Positions 35,393-43,553 of a stretch of 64,000 bases of DNA are shown piece after piece. Each line of letters begins with the position of its first letter. Position 1 is the stretch's first letter. Origin of the DNA: Chryseobacterium culicis. Its GTDB lineage: Bacteria > Bacteroidota > Bacteroidia > Flavobacteriales > Weeksellaceae. Made by a program: the position numbers and the translations under genes. The stretch lies in NCBI RefSeq assembly GCF_900108365.1, contig NZ_FNWQ01000003.1, forward strand, positions 248,001 through 312,000. Reading direction: 5' to 3'. The notes below the pieces were generated by a model. It worked only from the letters and a program-made list of their open reading frames with translations. It searched no databases and had not been told where the DNA came from.

Positions 35393-37231
35393 ATGAACCA
35401 ATATATTAAAATACTAAAGTTCGCAAGACCTCACCAAAAATACATCTACGGAAGTTTGTTTTTCAACCTTATGTACTCTGTGTTTCAGATTGCTTCCTTA
35501 GGAACTATTCTACCGGTTTTGGGGATGCTTTTCGGAACCATAGAGGCTAAAAAATACAGCCACCCGCCTGTTTATTCAGGAGAAATTCTTGATTTCTTCT
35601 CTTATGCAAAGGAATATGCCAATTATTATGTTCAGAGTTTAGTAACCGAGCATGGTGCACTTAACGTTTTGGCCTGGCTTTGTGTGGTAACGGCTTTTAT
35701 GTTCTTGCTGAGAAACCTTTTCAGGTATTTAGGTTCATTTTTACTGATCAACTACCGTGTAGGGGTTACTAAAGACCTTCGTGGAGCGATGTACAGAAAA
35801 ATTCTGTCTTTACCCGTTTCCTTTTTTACAGAAAGCAGAAAAGGAGACCTGATGTCCCGTATGTCCAATGATGTGGGCGAAGTGGAAGGTAATATTTTAG
35901 GAAGTTTGGTTGAATTAATCAACGCACCTTTCATGCTGATCAGCACGTTGGTAACGCTTTTCTTTTTAAGTACAGAGATGACGCTTTTCTCTCTTTTAGT
36001 ATTGCCTGTAATGGGAACCATGATCGCATTAATCGGAAAAAGCCTGAAAAAAGATTCTCACGAAGCGCAGAATGAAATGGGAAATATTTTCTCTATTGTA
36101 GACGAAACCTTGAAGTCTACGAAAGTGATCAAGATTTTCAGTGCAGAAAAAATAATGGACAACCGTTTTATGCAGTCTATGCAGAAATGGATCAACAGCT
36201 CAATAAGCTTAGGGAGAAAGAAGGAACTTGCTTCTCCGATGAGCGAATTTTTAGGTTCGGTAACCTTCTTAATTATCGCCTGGTATGGCGGTAAACAAAT
36301 TATTGTTGAACAAAGTATTTCGCCTGCGGATTTCCTTGTTTTCCTGGGTATCTTCTTCCAGATTTTACCTCCGGTGAAAAGTTTATCCCAGTCTATTTCC
36401 AATGTACAGAAAGGGGAAGCTTCTCTGGAAAGAGTACTGGCGATTCTGGATGCTGATGTGAAGATCGATGAAATCCCTAATCCTGTTCCTATCTCTACAT
36501 TAAATCATTCCATTGAATTTAACAATATTGGCTTTTTCTACGATAAAGACCATACCATCCTTAAAAACTTCTCACTTTCTATTCCCAAAGGAAAAACGGT
36601 TGCTCTTGTAGGACAGAGCGGAAGTGGTAAAACTACGATTGCCAACCTTTTAGCAAGATTCTATGATGTATCGGAAGGAGAAATTCTGATTGACGGAACA
36701 GACATCAAGCATTTAAAATTACAGGAATACCGTAAGCTATTGGGAATGGTAACCCAGGAGTCTGTATTATTCAATGATTCCGTTTACAATAATATCCTGA
36801 TGGGTAAGCCTGATGCCACAAGAGAAGAAGTAATTGCAGCGGCTAAAATTGCCAATGCAGATGCGTTCATTACAAGACTTCCTGAAGGATATGAATCCAA
36901 TATCGGAGATGATGGCGGTAAGCTTTCCGGAGGCCAGAAGCAGAGGGTTTCTATTGCCAGAGCAGTATTGAAAAACCCGCCCATTATGATTCTGGATGAA
37001 GCCACTTCTGCACTGGATACAGAATCTGAAAGATTTGTACAGGATGCACTGGAGAAAATGATGGAAAACAGAACTTCTTTAGTGATTGCCCACCGTCTTT
37101 CAACCATCCAGAAAGCAGACTGGATTGTAGTGATGGAAAAAGGGGATATTGTAGAACAGGGAACTCACCACGACCTGATTGCCAAAAGAGGAATGTATCA
37201 CAAGCTTGTTGAACTTCAAAACTTCGACTAA
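35393..37231 (+). CDS. ABC transporter, fused permease/ATPase (MsbA-like)
   Basis: A 612-residue half-transporter. The N-terminal six-helix exporter domain covers ~15-335. The ATPase domain (~360-605) carries Walker A (GQSGSGKTT, ~408), signature LSGGQKQR (~512), Walker B (IMILDEATSALD, ~531-542) and the H-loop IAHRLST. Architecture and length match MsbA-type lipid/lipooligosaccharide flippases, and the linker EVEGNILGSLVELI is typical. The substrate is not proven. The DUF1801 gene follows after 17 bp, probably in the same transcript. Confidence 0.92.
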   Translation: MNQYIKILKFARPHQKYIYGSLFFNLMYSVFQIASLGTILPVLGMLFGTIEAKKYSHPPVYSGEILDFFSYAKEYANYYVQSLVTEHGALNVLAWLCVVTAFMFLLRNLFRYLGSFLLINYRVGVTKDLRGAMYRKILSLPVSFFTESRKGDLMSRMSNDVGEVEGNILGSLVELINAPFMLISTLVTLFFLSTEMTLFSLLVLPVMGTMIALIGKSLKKDSHEAQNEMGNIFSIVDETLKSTKVIKIFSAEKIMDNRFMQSMQKWINSSISLGRKKELASPMSEFLGSVTFLIIAWYGGKQIIVEQSISPADFLVFLGIFFQILPPVKSLSQSISNVQKGEASLERVLAILDADVKIDEIPNPVPISTLNHSIEFNNIGFFYDKDHTILKNFSLSIPKGKTVALVGQSGSGKTTIANLLARFYDVSEGEILIDGTDIKHLKLQEYRKLLGMVTQESVLFNDSVYNNILMGKPDATREEVIAAAKIANADAFITRLPEGYESNIGDDGGKLSGGQKQRVSIARAVLKNPPIMILDEATSALDTESERFVQDALEKMMENRTSLVIAHRLSTIQKADWIVVMEKGDIVEQGTHHDLIAKRGMYHKLVELQNFD

Positions 37232-37248
37232 TCTTTTAATTGAATTAA

Positions 37249-37596
37249 ATGAACCCTATACAAGAGTATTTCTACAGCATTCAAGAGCCTGAAAGAAGTA
37301 CTCTTTTATTTTTACGTGATGCTATTTTAGCTTCGGATCCGGAACACATTACAGAGACATTCAGTTTCGGGCTTCCGTTTATCAAATACAGAAAGAAAAT
37401 GCTGTGCTACTTCTATTACAGTAAAAAATACCAAAAGCATTATCTGAGTTTTTATCACGGTGACAGACTTGATCATCCCGAACTGATTCAGGACGGCAGA
37501 AAGAAGTTCAAAATCCTTCTTATTGATGCTGACGAAGATATTCCTGTAGAACTTATCTTAAGCCTTACAGAAGAGGTTAAAAGATATATAAAATAA
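37249..37596 (+). CDS. DUF1801 domain protein
   Basis: A 115-residue soluble protein of the DUF1801/YdhG type. It contains LLFLRDAILASDPEHITETFSFGLPFIKYRKKMLCYF (split here as the pattern R-D-x5-P-x-I-x-E-x-F-x-x-G-x-P) and a C-terminal helix. The fold resembles the frataxin-like iron-chaperone-related family, but the function is unknown. It lies 17 bp behind the ABC exporter. Confidence 0.82.
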   Translation: MNPIQEYFYSIQEPERSTLLFLRDAILASDPEHITETFSFGLPFIKYRKKMLCYFYYSKKYQKHYLSFYHGDRLDHPELIQDGRKKFKILLIDADEDIPVELILSLTEEVKRYIK

Positions 37597-37600
37597 AAAA

Positions 37601-37626
37601 CTCCGGTACGAGTCATCGTACCGGAG
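37601..37626. terminator. Bidirectional terminator
   Basis: The arms ctccggtacga and tcgtaccggag form an 11-bp stem with a 4-nt loop between convergent genes. Confidence 0.85.
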
Positions 37627-37644
37627 CATTCTTTAAAAACTTTA

Positions 37645-39456
37645 TCATTTTGTGTTTATTCCGCTGAATTCTGCCTTTTTAATGGCCCAGGCAAGGGCAT
37701 TGGCATAGAATATTGAGTTGTACACATTCATCTCATAAGCAGCTGCTCCGTTTCCATAGTTGGGTTTAGGAATGGGCTTATAGTTCGTATCTGCATAGAA
37801 TGGGCATATTGTATCTGATGTATTCGGAGCAGTAACGGTTCCACACTGAGAGTTGAATCCGCCATCTCCTACCCAGATGAAGTTTAATGTATTATGCTTA
37901 AATGCAGTTACACGGCCTACGGTTCCCGATGGCGAAGCTGTAGAGATGTTGGTATCTCCCGAATATACTGTAATTTCACTTGAAGGTAATCCGGTTGCAT
38001 ATGTAGTAGCAGAAGCATCTTCTCCCCATTGTAATCCTCTGATATCTCCGAAAGGTCCATTAAGGATTTCATCATTGGTCATTGGCAGTTTATAGATAGC
38101 ACCTGCGCTGTTTACGCTTCCTGTATTTACTGATCCATCAAAAACATTTCTTAAAAGATTCTGCATTCCGCTGTTACTTTCAGAATACGCAACAATTACT
38201 CCTCCTTTTGCCAGATAATTTCTTAATACCTGTGCCTCTGCAGCATTCATTCCCCATGCATATCCTATTACAATTATATCTACAGGATTAGTTCCGGTTG
38301 TCCAGCTTGTGAGCTGCGCGGCACTCGGGCTGTCTGTACCGTCTATGATCTGATCCCATCCTTCGTATTTTACAATACTGTTGGCCAATGTTCCAAAATT
38401 AGCAGCAGCTTTGGTTACCATCCCGGATGGAGAAGTTCCGGATACGTTGTATCCACAACCATTTGGAGCGGTTCCGATGGTTAGAAGTTTTTTCTTGGGA
38501 ACAACCACAATTACATTTACAGAACATGTAGTAGAAACTCCTCCCTGGCTGTCAGAAGTAATGGTCATTGTTTTCACTGTGGTGGAAGCAGGAGTTCCTG
38601 TTCCCTGCAGGGTCACATTCTGGTTTCCGGTAGCTGTAAACGTTCCGGAACCGCTGAAAGAAATGCCATCAACCGTATTGGTGGAAATGGTATAACTTCC
38701 CATTGCTGCAACATTCACAGGTAAAGTGATTGTATTAGACGCTGTAAGTGCAGTTCCTACTTTGTAGACGCCATTTACTGTTGCAGAGCCACAACCCATG
38801 GTGTATGTTCCTGCGGGACTCAACACGGCAACAGAGACTGCCGGACTACAGGAAACAGCTGTTCCGTTGGCTTCCAGTGATACATTATCTACCTGGATAT
38901 TCTGAGGGTTACCCTGCCCCGGGATCTGTACTGTCTGTGTACCGGTATTAAGAAATACTCCTGTACCAAAGAAATTGTATCCATTCGTAGTGGTTCCGGA
39001 AATAGTATAGTTACCCGGCTTTGTCACATTCACGGCAATGCTCAGGTAATTCGAATTGGTAAGCTCCTTTCCTTTTACGTAGCTTCCCACAGCTTTAGAG
39101 GCAGAGCAGTCTACGGTAAAAACTGCTTTTCCCATCTGTCCGCAGACACTTTTCCATTCGTTATCCGCAAGACTCCAGTAATTGAAGCAGTCTTCTGTGG
39201 TATTGTAGACTGTCAGACCGTCATCTTTGGACGGATCAATGGTCATGGCATTTCGCTGTGCTTCCGTTAACCTCGGAATCAATATTCCTTTGTTGTTATT
39301 TCCCGAAACAACATCCAAAACAGAATTTGAATTAGGGGTAGTAGTATTAATCCCTACAGCACCATTATTGGCTTGTGAATAAGATTTTCCAAAAATAAAA
39401 AGCATTGCTATGACCAAGACTTTCATTGAGGACATTGTAAATTTTGTTTCCATCAT
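37645..39456 (-). CDS. Secreted Ig-like repeat protein with GATase-like C-domain
   Basis: A 603-residue exported protein. The signal peptide ends near residue 29 (SYSQA). An N-terminal segment with VGINTTTPNSNSVLDV (~34-49) and a Cys-containing cap (to ~106) follow. Two related beta-sandwich repeats cover ~111-210 and ~217-320, each with V-G-x-Y-x-x-G, PGNYTISG or MGSYTIST, a T-G-x-Q-x-V strand and a pair of Cys. The C-terminal ~280 residues (KKKLLTIG, then VDIIVIGYAWGMNAAEAQVLRNYLAKGG) look like a ThuA/class-I glutamine-amidotransferase-like Rossmann domain without an obvious catalytic Cys. No T9SS tail is recognised. It is the third transcription unit of a locus sharing one upstream element. 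Function unknown. Confidence 0.8.
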   Translation of the reverse strand: MMETKFTMSSMKVLVIAMLFIFGKSYSQANNGAVGINTTTPNSNSVLDVVSGNNNKGILIPRLTEAQRNAMTIDPSKDDGLTVYNTTEDCFNYWSLADNEWKSVCGQMGKAVFTVDCSASKAVGSYVKGKELTNSNYLSIAVNVTKPGNYTISGTTTNGYNFFGTGVFLNTGTQTVQIPGQGNPQNIQVDNVSLEANGTAVSCSPAVSVAVLSPAGTYTMGCGSATVNGVYKVGTALTASNTITLPVNVAAMGSYTISTNTVDGISFSGSGTFTATGNQNVTLQGTGTPASTTVKTMTITSDSQGGVSTTCSVNVIVVVPKKKLLTIGTAPNGCGYNVSGTSPSGMVTKAAANFGTLANSIVKYEGWDQIIDGTDSPSAAQLTSWTTGTNPVDIIVIGYAWGMNAAEAQVLRNYLAKGGVIVAYSESNSGMQNLLRNVFDGSVNTGSVNSAGAIYKLPMTNDEILNGPFGDIRGLQWGEDASATTYATGLPSSEITVYSGDTNISTASPSGTVGRVTAFKHNTLNFIWVGDGGFNSQCGTVTAPNTSDTICPFYADTNYKPIPKPNYGNGAAAYEMNVYNSIFYANALAWAIKKAEFSGINTK

Positions 39457-39502
39457 AATTGTTTAATAATTAAAAATTTCAATCCATTGTATTTCACTAC
39501 CA

Positions 39503-39510
39503 CAAAATTA
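39503..39510 (-). promoter_or_regulatory. -7 promoter box of the 603-aa secreted protein gene
   Basis: On the minus strand TAATTTTG lies 46 nt before the ATG at 39456 and 30 nt downstream of the shared element at 39541-39565. Confidence 0.65.
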
Positions 39511-39540
39511 TCAACCACAAGCAATTACAGGTTAATTTTT

Positions 39541-39565
39541 TACTACTCAATACTACTCACGCGTA
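39541..39565 (-). promoter_or_regulatory. Shared operator, copy 1
   Basis: Read on the minus strand it begins TACGCGTGAGTA and continues GTATTGAGTAGTA. It aligns without gaps to copies at 40526-40550 and 41879-41903; 16 of the first 22 positions are identical in all three. Its distance to the -7 box places it near -42 to -66, typical for activator binding. Confidence 0.65.
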
Positions 39566-39736
39566 GTAAAACTCACAAAATACCAATATCTTACACCTGA
39601 AAAAAAACATAAAGAAAAAGTTGAGTTATTCAACAAAATCCAACCATAAATTGAAAAATATTAGACAAAACAACACAAAACAGTTTACGAATTATTTATT
39701 TTAAAAAATAAAATAGTAACATTACACAAATCACAA

Positions 39737-40057
39737 TTATAGCTTAAAAATATTTTTCCATTTTGCGATTGTATTCCGGCTTATCTTAAACTGTCTGCCC
39801 AGCTGAAGATTAGTAAGTTCATTCTGTTTCTGATATCTCAGAATTTTTAAAATGGAGGCTTCATCGTAAGATCGAAGCCTTTGGCTATTAAACCCCACGG
39901 TATATTCAGGTTCTCCAAAAATCAATTGGTTAAACTTAAGAATATCAAAAGCTGAGTGCAGTGTATCCAGCTTAAGTATGAGAGCTGTATCTGTTAATTT
40001 TTCCGGAAATTTCTCTTCCAGAATGTCAGTATAAATCTGTTTATAATCAGGAATCAT
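39737..40057 (-). CDS. Small HTH protein (transposase-like HTH)
   Basis: A 106-residue protein. The C-terminal ~45 residues form a helix-turn-helix of the kind found in IS3-type transposase OrfA (YDEASILKILRYQKQNEL, then LGRQFKISRNTIAKWKNIF). The N-terminal ~60 residues are not transposase-like. No OrfB, inverted repeats or other IS features are present. It begins 1 nt after the stop of the upstream HTH gene, so both are translated from one message. A DNA-binding regulator is more likely than a transposase; this is inference. Confidence 0.75.
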   Translation of the reverse strand: MIPDYKQIYTDILEEKFPEKLTDTALILKLDTLHSAFDILKFNQLIFGEPEYTVGFNSQRLRSYDEASILKILRYQKQNELTNLQLGRQFKISRNTIAKWKNIFKL

Positions 40058-40058
40058 A

Positions 40059-40472
40059 TTATATTTTTTTCATCCATTTGTATAAGGTGGTTTTAGGAAT
40101 TTTATACCTTTCCACAACGTCATTGGCACTCATCGTTCCGGTTTTTATTTTATCCAGTATAAAATCCTTCACTTCCTGTGTATAGATATTCTTTCTGAAA
40201 ATTAAAGTATTTTCCTTTTGCCTGAATACATTATCAATCCTGGACTGCGGAGCATATAAAATCAAATGGCCTGTATAAAATCTAAAGAAATCAAACCTTA
40301 AGAGTTTAGACCATTTCAGCAGCATATCGGTATCCATACTGTTCGCATGATACATCTGCTCCACTTCTTCTTCCGTACTCTCAAAAAATCTGGAGATTCT
40401 TTCCATTGAAATCTGATGCTCTTCCACTTTGGATTTTATGAGGCTCCCGATATGAATGTTCTTGATATTCAT
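40059..40472 (-). CDS. HTH protein with transposase-like C-terminus
   Basis: A 137-residue protein. The start at 40472 (MNIKNIHIGSLIKSKV) fits the -7 box at 40488; a longer start at 40511 would begin before it. The N-terminal ~60 residues resemble a helical XRE-like DNA-binding region (IGSLIKSKVEEHQISMERISRFF). The C-terminal ~40 residues are a second HTH (SANDVVERYKIPKTTLYKWM), as in transposases. It is co-transcribed with the 106-residue HTH gene and preceded by a copy of the shared operator. Confidence 0.75.
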   Translation of the reverse strand: MNIKNIHIGSLIKSKVEEHQISMERISRFFESTEEEVEQMYHANSMDTDMLLKWSKLLRFDFFRFYTGHLILYAPQSRIDNVFRQKENTLIFRKNIYTQEVKDFILDKIKTGTMSANDVVERYKIPKTTLYKWMKKI

Positions 40473-40487
40473 CACGATATTTTTAAG

Positions 40488-40495
40488 TAAAATTA
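40488..40495 (-). promoter_or_regulatory. -7 promoter box of the HTH pair
   Basis: On the minus strand TAATTTTA differs from TAnnTTTG at the last base. It lies 30 nt downstream of operator copy 2, the same spacing as at copy 1. Confidence 0.5.
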
Positions 40496-40525
40496 TCGAC
40501 AAGATGATCAAATTACCTCATAAAA

Positions 40526-40550
40526 TACTACTCAACACTACGTATACGTA
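40526..40550 (-). promoter_or_regulatory. Shared operator, copy 2
   Basis: On the minus strand it begins TACGTATACGTA and continues GTGTTGAGTAGTA. It lies between the LuxR-type regulator stop and the HTH pair, 54 nt upstream of the HTH start. Confidence 0.65.
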
Positions 40551-40569
40551 ACAAAAATCGGAATTTCAT

Positions 40570-41562
40570 TTAAATTTTAATGAGAAAGCTATTGATATTG
40601 ATCTCTGAGGGAATATTAAGCTTTTTCCGGATTCTGTATTTTTTACTTTCTACAGCCCGGATACTGTTATTGGTGCACTGTGCGATCTTTTTGGTATCAA
40701 AATCAAGTTTCATCAAGGCACAGAAATACAGCTCAGAATGAATGAGATTGGGATTGATTTTCAAAATACCCGGAATGAAATGAGGGAAAAACACCTGAAA
40801 TTTTTCAAAAAACATTGGTGAATTGTTTTCTGCAAGGCTCAGGATTTCTGTGATATTTTCTTCAGAAAGATGATTGATCAGCATTTGATGCTTCATGAGC
40901 TCTGCGTTGGTCTTTACAAGATCCTTAATGGTAGAATCCTTCTGTTTTTTATCTGTTATCAAACCATGAATCAGCTGATCTTTCTGGGTAATAAAAACAA
41001 TATCCATCAGAAACGATGCTGTGGAGAATAAGATGTTCAGCAGCTTGATGGTTTTAAAATCTTCCTTTTCTATAAATTGGCTTTTCGGAAGAAAATCAAA
41101 GTCAAAATACAGGCATCCAACAAAATTAATACAAATTATAAACGTAATAAAAAAGATAGAAAAAGAATCCTTTTTATAGTTCAAAAAAAATGGAACCGCA
41201 AAGAGGAGACAAAAGTAAAAATACTCTACCCCTGCATTTTTATAGGTATAAATATTAAAAAAGCTTACTATAAAAGTCAGCAAAAAAAATATAGAGATTA
41301 CAGCTCCTTTCAGCGTATTCCTGAACCGCTTCGTCTTCCCTTTGACAGCCATTAAAAGCAACCAGAAAAAAGTGATAACGGTGAGGAATATCGAGATAAA
41401 CATATCTCCAAAAAAAGTAATGATAAAAATAGAATAAAACAGAAATATGAAAAATAACAAAAGCAGATACCGATTAATAAGATGAAGATAATTAGTATCA
41501 AAATCATCATCCGTCTTTTCAGCTTCGTCATTGATCATCTTAAAGAAAAACTTATAAATCAT
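40570..41562 (-). CDS. Membrane-anchored LuxR/GerE-type transcription regulator
   Basis: A 330-residue protein. The N-terminal half has about six membrane helices (~28-205). A coiled-coil linker with KDQLIHGLITDKKQKDS (~210-245) follows, then a GerE-type DNA-binding domain at the C-terminus (ELYFCALMKLDFDTKKIAQ, then SIRAVESKKYRIRKKL). This layout, a membrane sensor fused to a cytoplasmic LuxR HTH, is common in Bacteroidota. A second ATG at 41538 is possible. It is the natural candidate to bind the shared operator. The sensed signal is unknown. Confidence 0.85.
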   Translation of the reverse strand: MIYKFFFKMINDEAEKTDDDFDTNYLHLINRYLLLLFFIFLFYSIFIITFFGDMFISIFLTVITFFWLLLMAVKGKTKRFRNTLKGAVISIFFLLTFIVSFFNIYTYKNAGVEYFYFCLLFAVPFFLNYKKDSFSIFFITFIICINFVGCLYFDFDFLPKSQFIEKEDFKTIKLLNILFSTASFLMDIVFITQKDQLIHGLITDKKQKDSTIKDLVKTNAELMKHQMLINHLSEENITEILSLAENNSPMFFEKFQVFFPHFIPGILKINPNLIHSELYFCALMKLDFDTKKIAQCTNNSIRAVESKKYRIRKKLNIPSEININSFLIKI

Positions 41563-41841
41563 CTTGTTGTTTTTTATGCTTTCACAAGCTTAAGTTGGCA
41601 TTTGTACTCCTGAAAGAATAAATTTCCCAATATTAACAGCCTTTTACGCAAATAAAACTTACAAAACGAGATATGTCAGTCTTTTTTCAGCATTAAAAAG
41701 AATATGATGAAGGTGTTTTTCCAGCTACAATTTACTAAAATTCAGCAGTACAATGATCAAATGAAATACTATTATGATAAAAATCAACAGCTATTTATCG
41801 TACATCACTATAAAAAACAGAAGCTTGTGTTTTTAAGCATG

Positions 41842-41849
41842 CAAAATTA
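41842..41849 (-). promoter_or_regulatory. -7 promoter box of the LuxR-type regulator
   Basis: On the minus strand TAATTTTG lies 29 nt downstream of operator copy 3, within one base of the spacing at the other two copies. It is about 280 nt upstream of the ATG at 41562. Confidence 0.6.
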
Positions 41850-41878
41850 TTGATCTCAATGAAAAAGCATTCATGTTC

Positions 41879-41903
41879 CGATACGCAATATTACGCATGC
41901 GTA
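41879..41903 (-). promoter_or_regulatory. Shared operator, copy 3
   Basis: On the minus strand it begins TACGCATGCGTA and continues ATATTGCGTATCG. Its left half lies inside a perfect 16-bp palindrome (41890-41905), the most symmetric of the three copies. Confidence 0.62.
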
Positions 41904-41947
41904 ATTAAACTTAAAACACTCAAACACGGCTTTGTTTACCTAATAAA

Positions 41948-41974
41948 AAAAGAGAGCCGTAAAGGATCTCTTTT
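41948..41974 (-). terminator. Probable terminator of the cdsA-psd operon
   Basis: The arms aaaagaga and tctctttt flank an 11-nt loop downstream of the psd stop codon. The stem is A/T-rich and only moderately strong. Confidence 0.55.
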
Positions 41975-41995
41975 GATTGTATCGTAATTTTAATA

Positions 41996-42652
41996 TTAAT
42001 TTTCTTTTAGCTTGGCAATAACATCCTCACCCCCTTTTGTAATATCTCCGATTTTACAGATAATTTCAGAGTCCAGAGGAAGAAATACATCCATTCTGGA
42101 ACCGAATTTAATAAATCCGAACTCGTGTCCTGCTTTTGCTTTATCGCCTTCATTACAATAGAAAACAATTCTTCTGGCTACGTATCCGGCAATCTGCCTG
42201 AAAACCACTTTATGATTGGTCAGCGTTTGCACTGCTACCGTAGTTCTTTCATTCTCGGTAGAAGACTTTTCATGCCAGGCTACCAGATATTTCCCCGGGT
42301 GGTACTTTTTGTAAATCACATCCCCTGAAACCGGATATCTGCAGATATGCACATTTAGCGGAGACATGAAAATAGAAACCTGGATGGCTTTTCCTTTGAT
42401 AAATTCATCTTCATCCACTTCCTTGATCATTACTACTTTACCGTCTACCGGAGCGATTACGTTTTCTTTGTGATCCAGAATATTACGATCCGGAACTCTG
42501 AAGAACCAAAAAACTAAACCGTAAATAACCAACAATGGCATAATGATCACGAGGGACCACATTTTAAGGAAATAAATTGCCAGCGTTCCCAGAATAATAA
42601 AAACCAGAGTTGCTACAGTAATTGTTCCTTTTGATTCTCTATGTAATTTCAT
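41996..42652 (-). CDS. psd: Phosphatidylserine decarboxylase family protein
   Basis: A 218-residue short-form phosphatidylserine decarboxylase, which makes phosphatidylethanolamine. Two membrane helices lie near the N-terminus (~12-52). The catalytic region has ENVIAPVDGKVV, MSPLNVHICRYPVSG, the KSSTENERT loop and the self-cleavage site FGSRMDVFLP (~186-195), whose Ser becomes the pyruvoyl group. It lies 4 bp after cdsA, the enzyme making CDP-diacylglycerol, so the two form a phospholipid synthesis unit. Confidence 0.95.
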   Translation of the reverse strand: MKLHRESKGTITVATLVFIILGTLAIYFLKMWSLVIIMPLLVIYGLVFWFFRVPDRNILDHKENVIAPVDGKVVMIKEVDEDEFIKGKAIQVSIFMSPLNVHICRYPVSGDVIYKKYHPGKYLVAWHEKSSTENERTTVAVQTLTNHKVVFRQIAGYVARRIVFYCNEGDKAKAGHEFGFIKFGSRMDVFLPLDSEIICKIGDITKGGEDVIAKLKEN

Positions 42653-42656
42653 GAGA

Positions 42657-43529
42657 CTAAATAAATTTTTCTAAAATAAAGTACAAATATACGACAGGAA
42701 CGCAGATAATAAAACTATCCAGTCTGTCTAAAACTCCGCCGTGCCCAGGAATGATGTTTCCACTGTCCTTTACACCGAAATTTCTTTTCAATTGGCTCTC
42801 CACCAGATCACCTAACGGAGCAAAAGCAGCGACCAGAAATCCTACAATCATCCAGTTTCCTCTCAGCTCGGGCTGATAGTGTTCAATAAAATAGGATAAA
42901 ACCAATGTTAACACTACACCACCGGCATATCCCTCCCAGGTTTTCTTAGGAGAAATTTTAGGTGCCATTTTATGTTTTCCAAAGAACTTTCCTACCAGAT
43001 ACGCAAAAGTATCACTACTCCAGATGAGAATAAACAGAAACAGTACCTCCGGAGAGAAGCTGTCTGTATAGCTGGAAAACTTTGGCAGGCCTAATGCAAA
43101 ACTGAATGGCAGCGCCACATAAATAACGGTAAAAATAAGCTTCCCGCTGTCAAAGTATAATTCGTTAGGATATTTGAATAAAGTAACCACAGCAATCCCA
43201 ATGAGCGCCAGGGCCAGTATTTCGCTAAGCCTGAAATCAAAAAAGAAATCGTGATTAAAATATCTTTTGGAAAACATGTAAAATATAAAAATAACCAATG
43301 GATATACAACCCATTTTTCATAGCCGTTTCCAAACTTCATGATTTTGACACATTCCCATGTCCCTACAATCAGCAGCAAACTCATTAATCCATGATATAG
43401 ATACTGCTGCTTGGCAAGGCCAGGTGCAATAGTGTTCAGCAGCTGTGCTCCCAACGGAGTAGAACAAAGAATAATAATGGCTACATAAACGATACCTGAT
43501 ACGGTTCTTTGAATGAGATTTTTATCCAA
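42657..43529 (-). CDS. cdsA: Phosphatidate cytidylyltransferase
   Basis: A 290-residue multi-pass membrane enzyme that makes CDP-diacylglycerol from phosphatidate and CTP. The C-terminal signature APLGDLVESQLKRNFGVKDSG, then PGHGGVLDRLDS, is complete. SPKKTWEGYAGG lies before it. It lies between a LUD-domain gene (24 bp) and psd (4 bp). Confidence 0.97.
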   Translation of the reverse strand: MDKNLIQRTVSGIVYVAIIILCSTPLGAQLLNTIAPGLAKQQYLYHGLMSLLLIVGTWECVKIMKFGNGYEKWVVYPLVIFIFYMFSKRYFNHDFFFDFRLSEILALALIGIAVVTLFKYPNELYFDSGKLIFTVIYVALPFSFALGLPKFSSYTDSFSPEVLFLFILIWSSDTFAYLVGKFFGKHKMAPKISPKKTWEGYAGGVVLTLVLSYFIEHYQPELRGNWMIVGFLVAAFAPLGDLVESQLKRNFGVKDSGNIIPGHGGVLDRLDSFIICVPVVYLYFILEKFI

Positions 43530-43553
43530 GATTTAAAATTTAGAAGTGGTTGC

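Larger units (their letters stand above)
41563..41995. other. 433-bp gap upstream of the LuxR-type gene
   Basis: This gap holds the psd terminator (41948-41974), operator copy 3 (41879-41903) and a -7 box at 41842-41849. It continues as an unusually long predicted leader of about 275 nt for the regulator gene. On the plus strand there is also a 49-codon ATG-started frame (41704-41853, beginning MMKVFFQLQF). It is AT-rich, has no relatives I recognise and lies antisense to the leader, so I do not call it a gene. Confidence 0.5.

Noticed and set aside
39737..40472. Possible insertion sequence from transposase-like HTH proteins
   Set aside because: No catalytic transposase, terminal inverted repeats or target duplications are visible, and the genes have an ordered promoter and operator.
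41704..41853. 49-codon plus-strand frame (MMKVFFQLQF start)
   Set aside because: It is AT-rich and antisense to the predicted LuxR leader, without promoter or recognisable relatives. It is noted in the gap description only.
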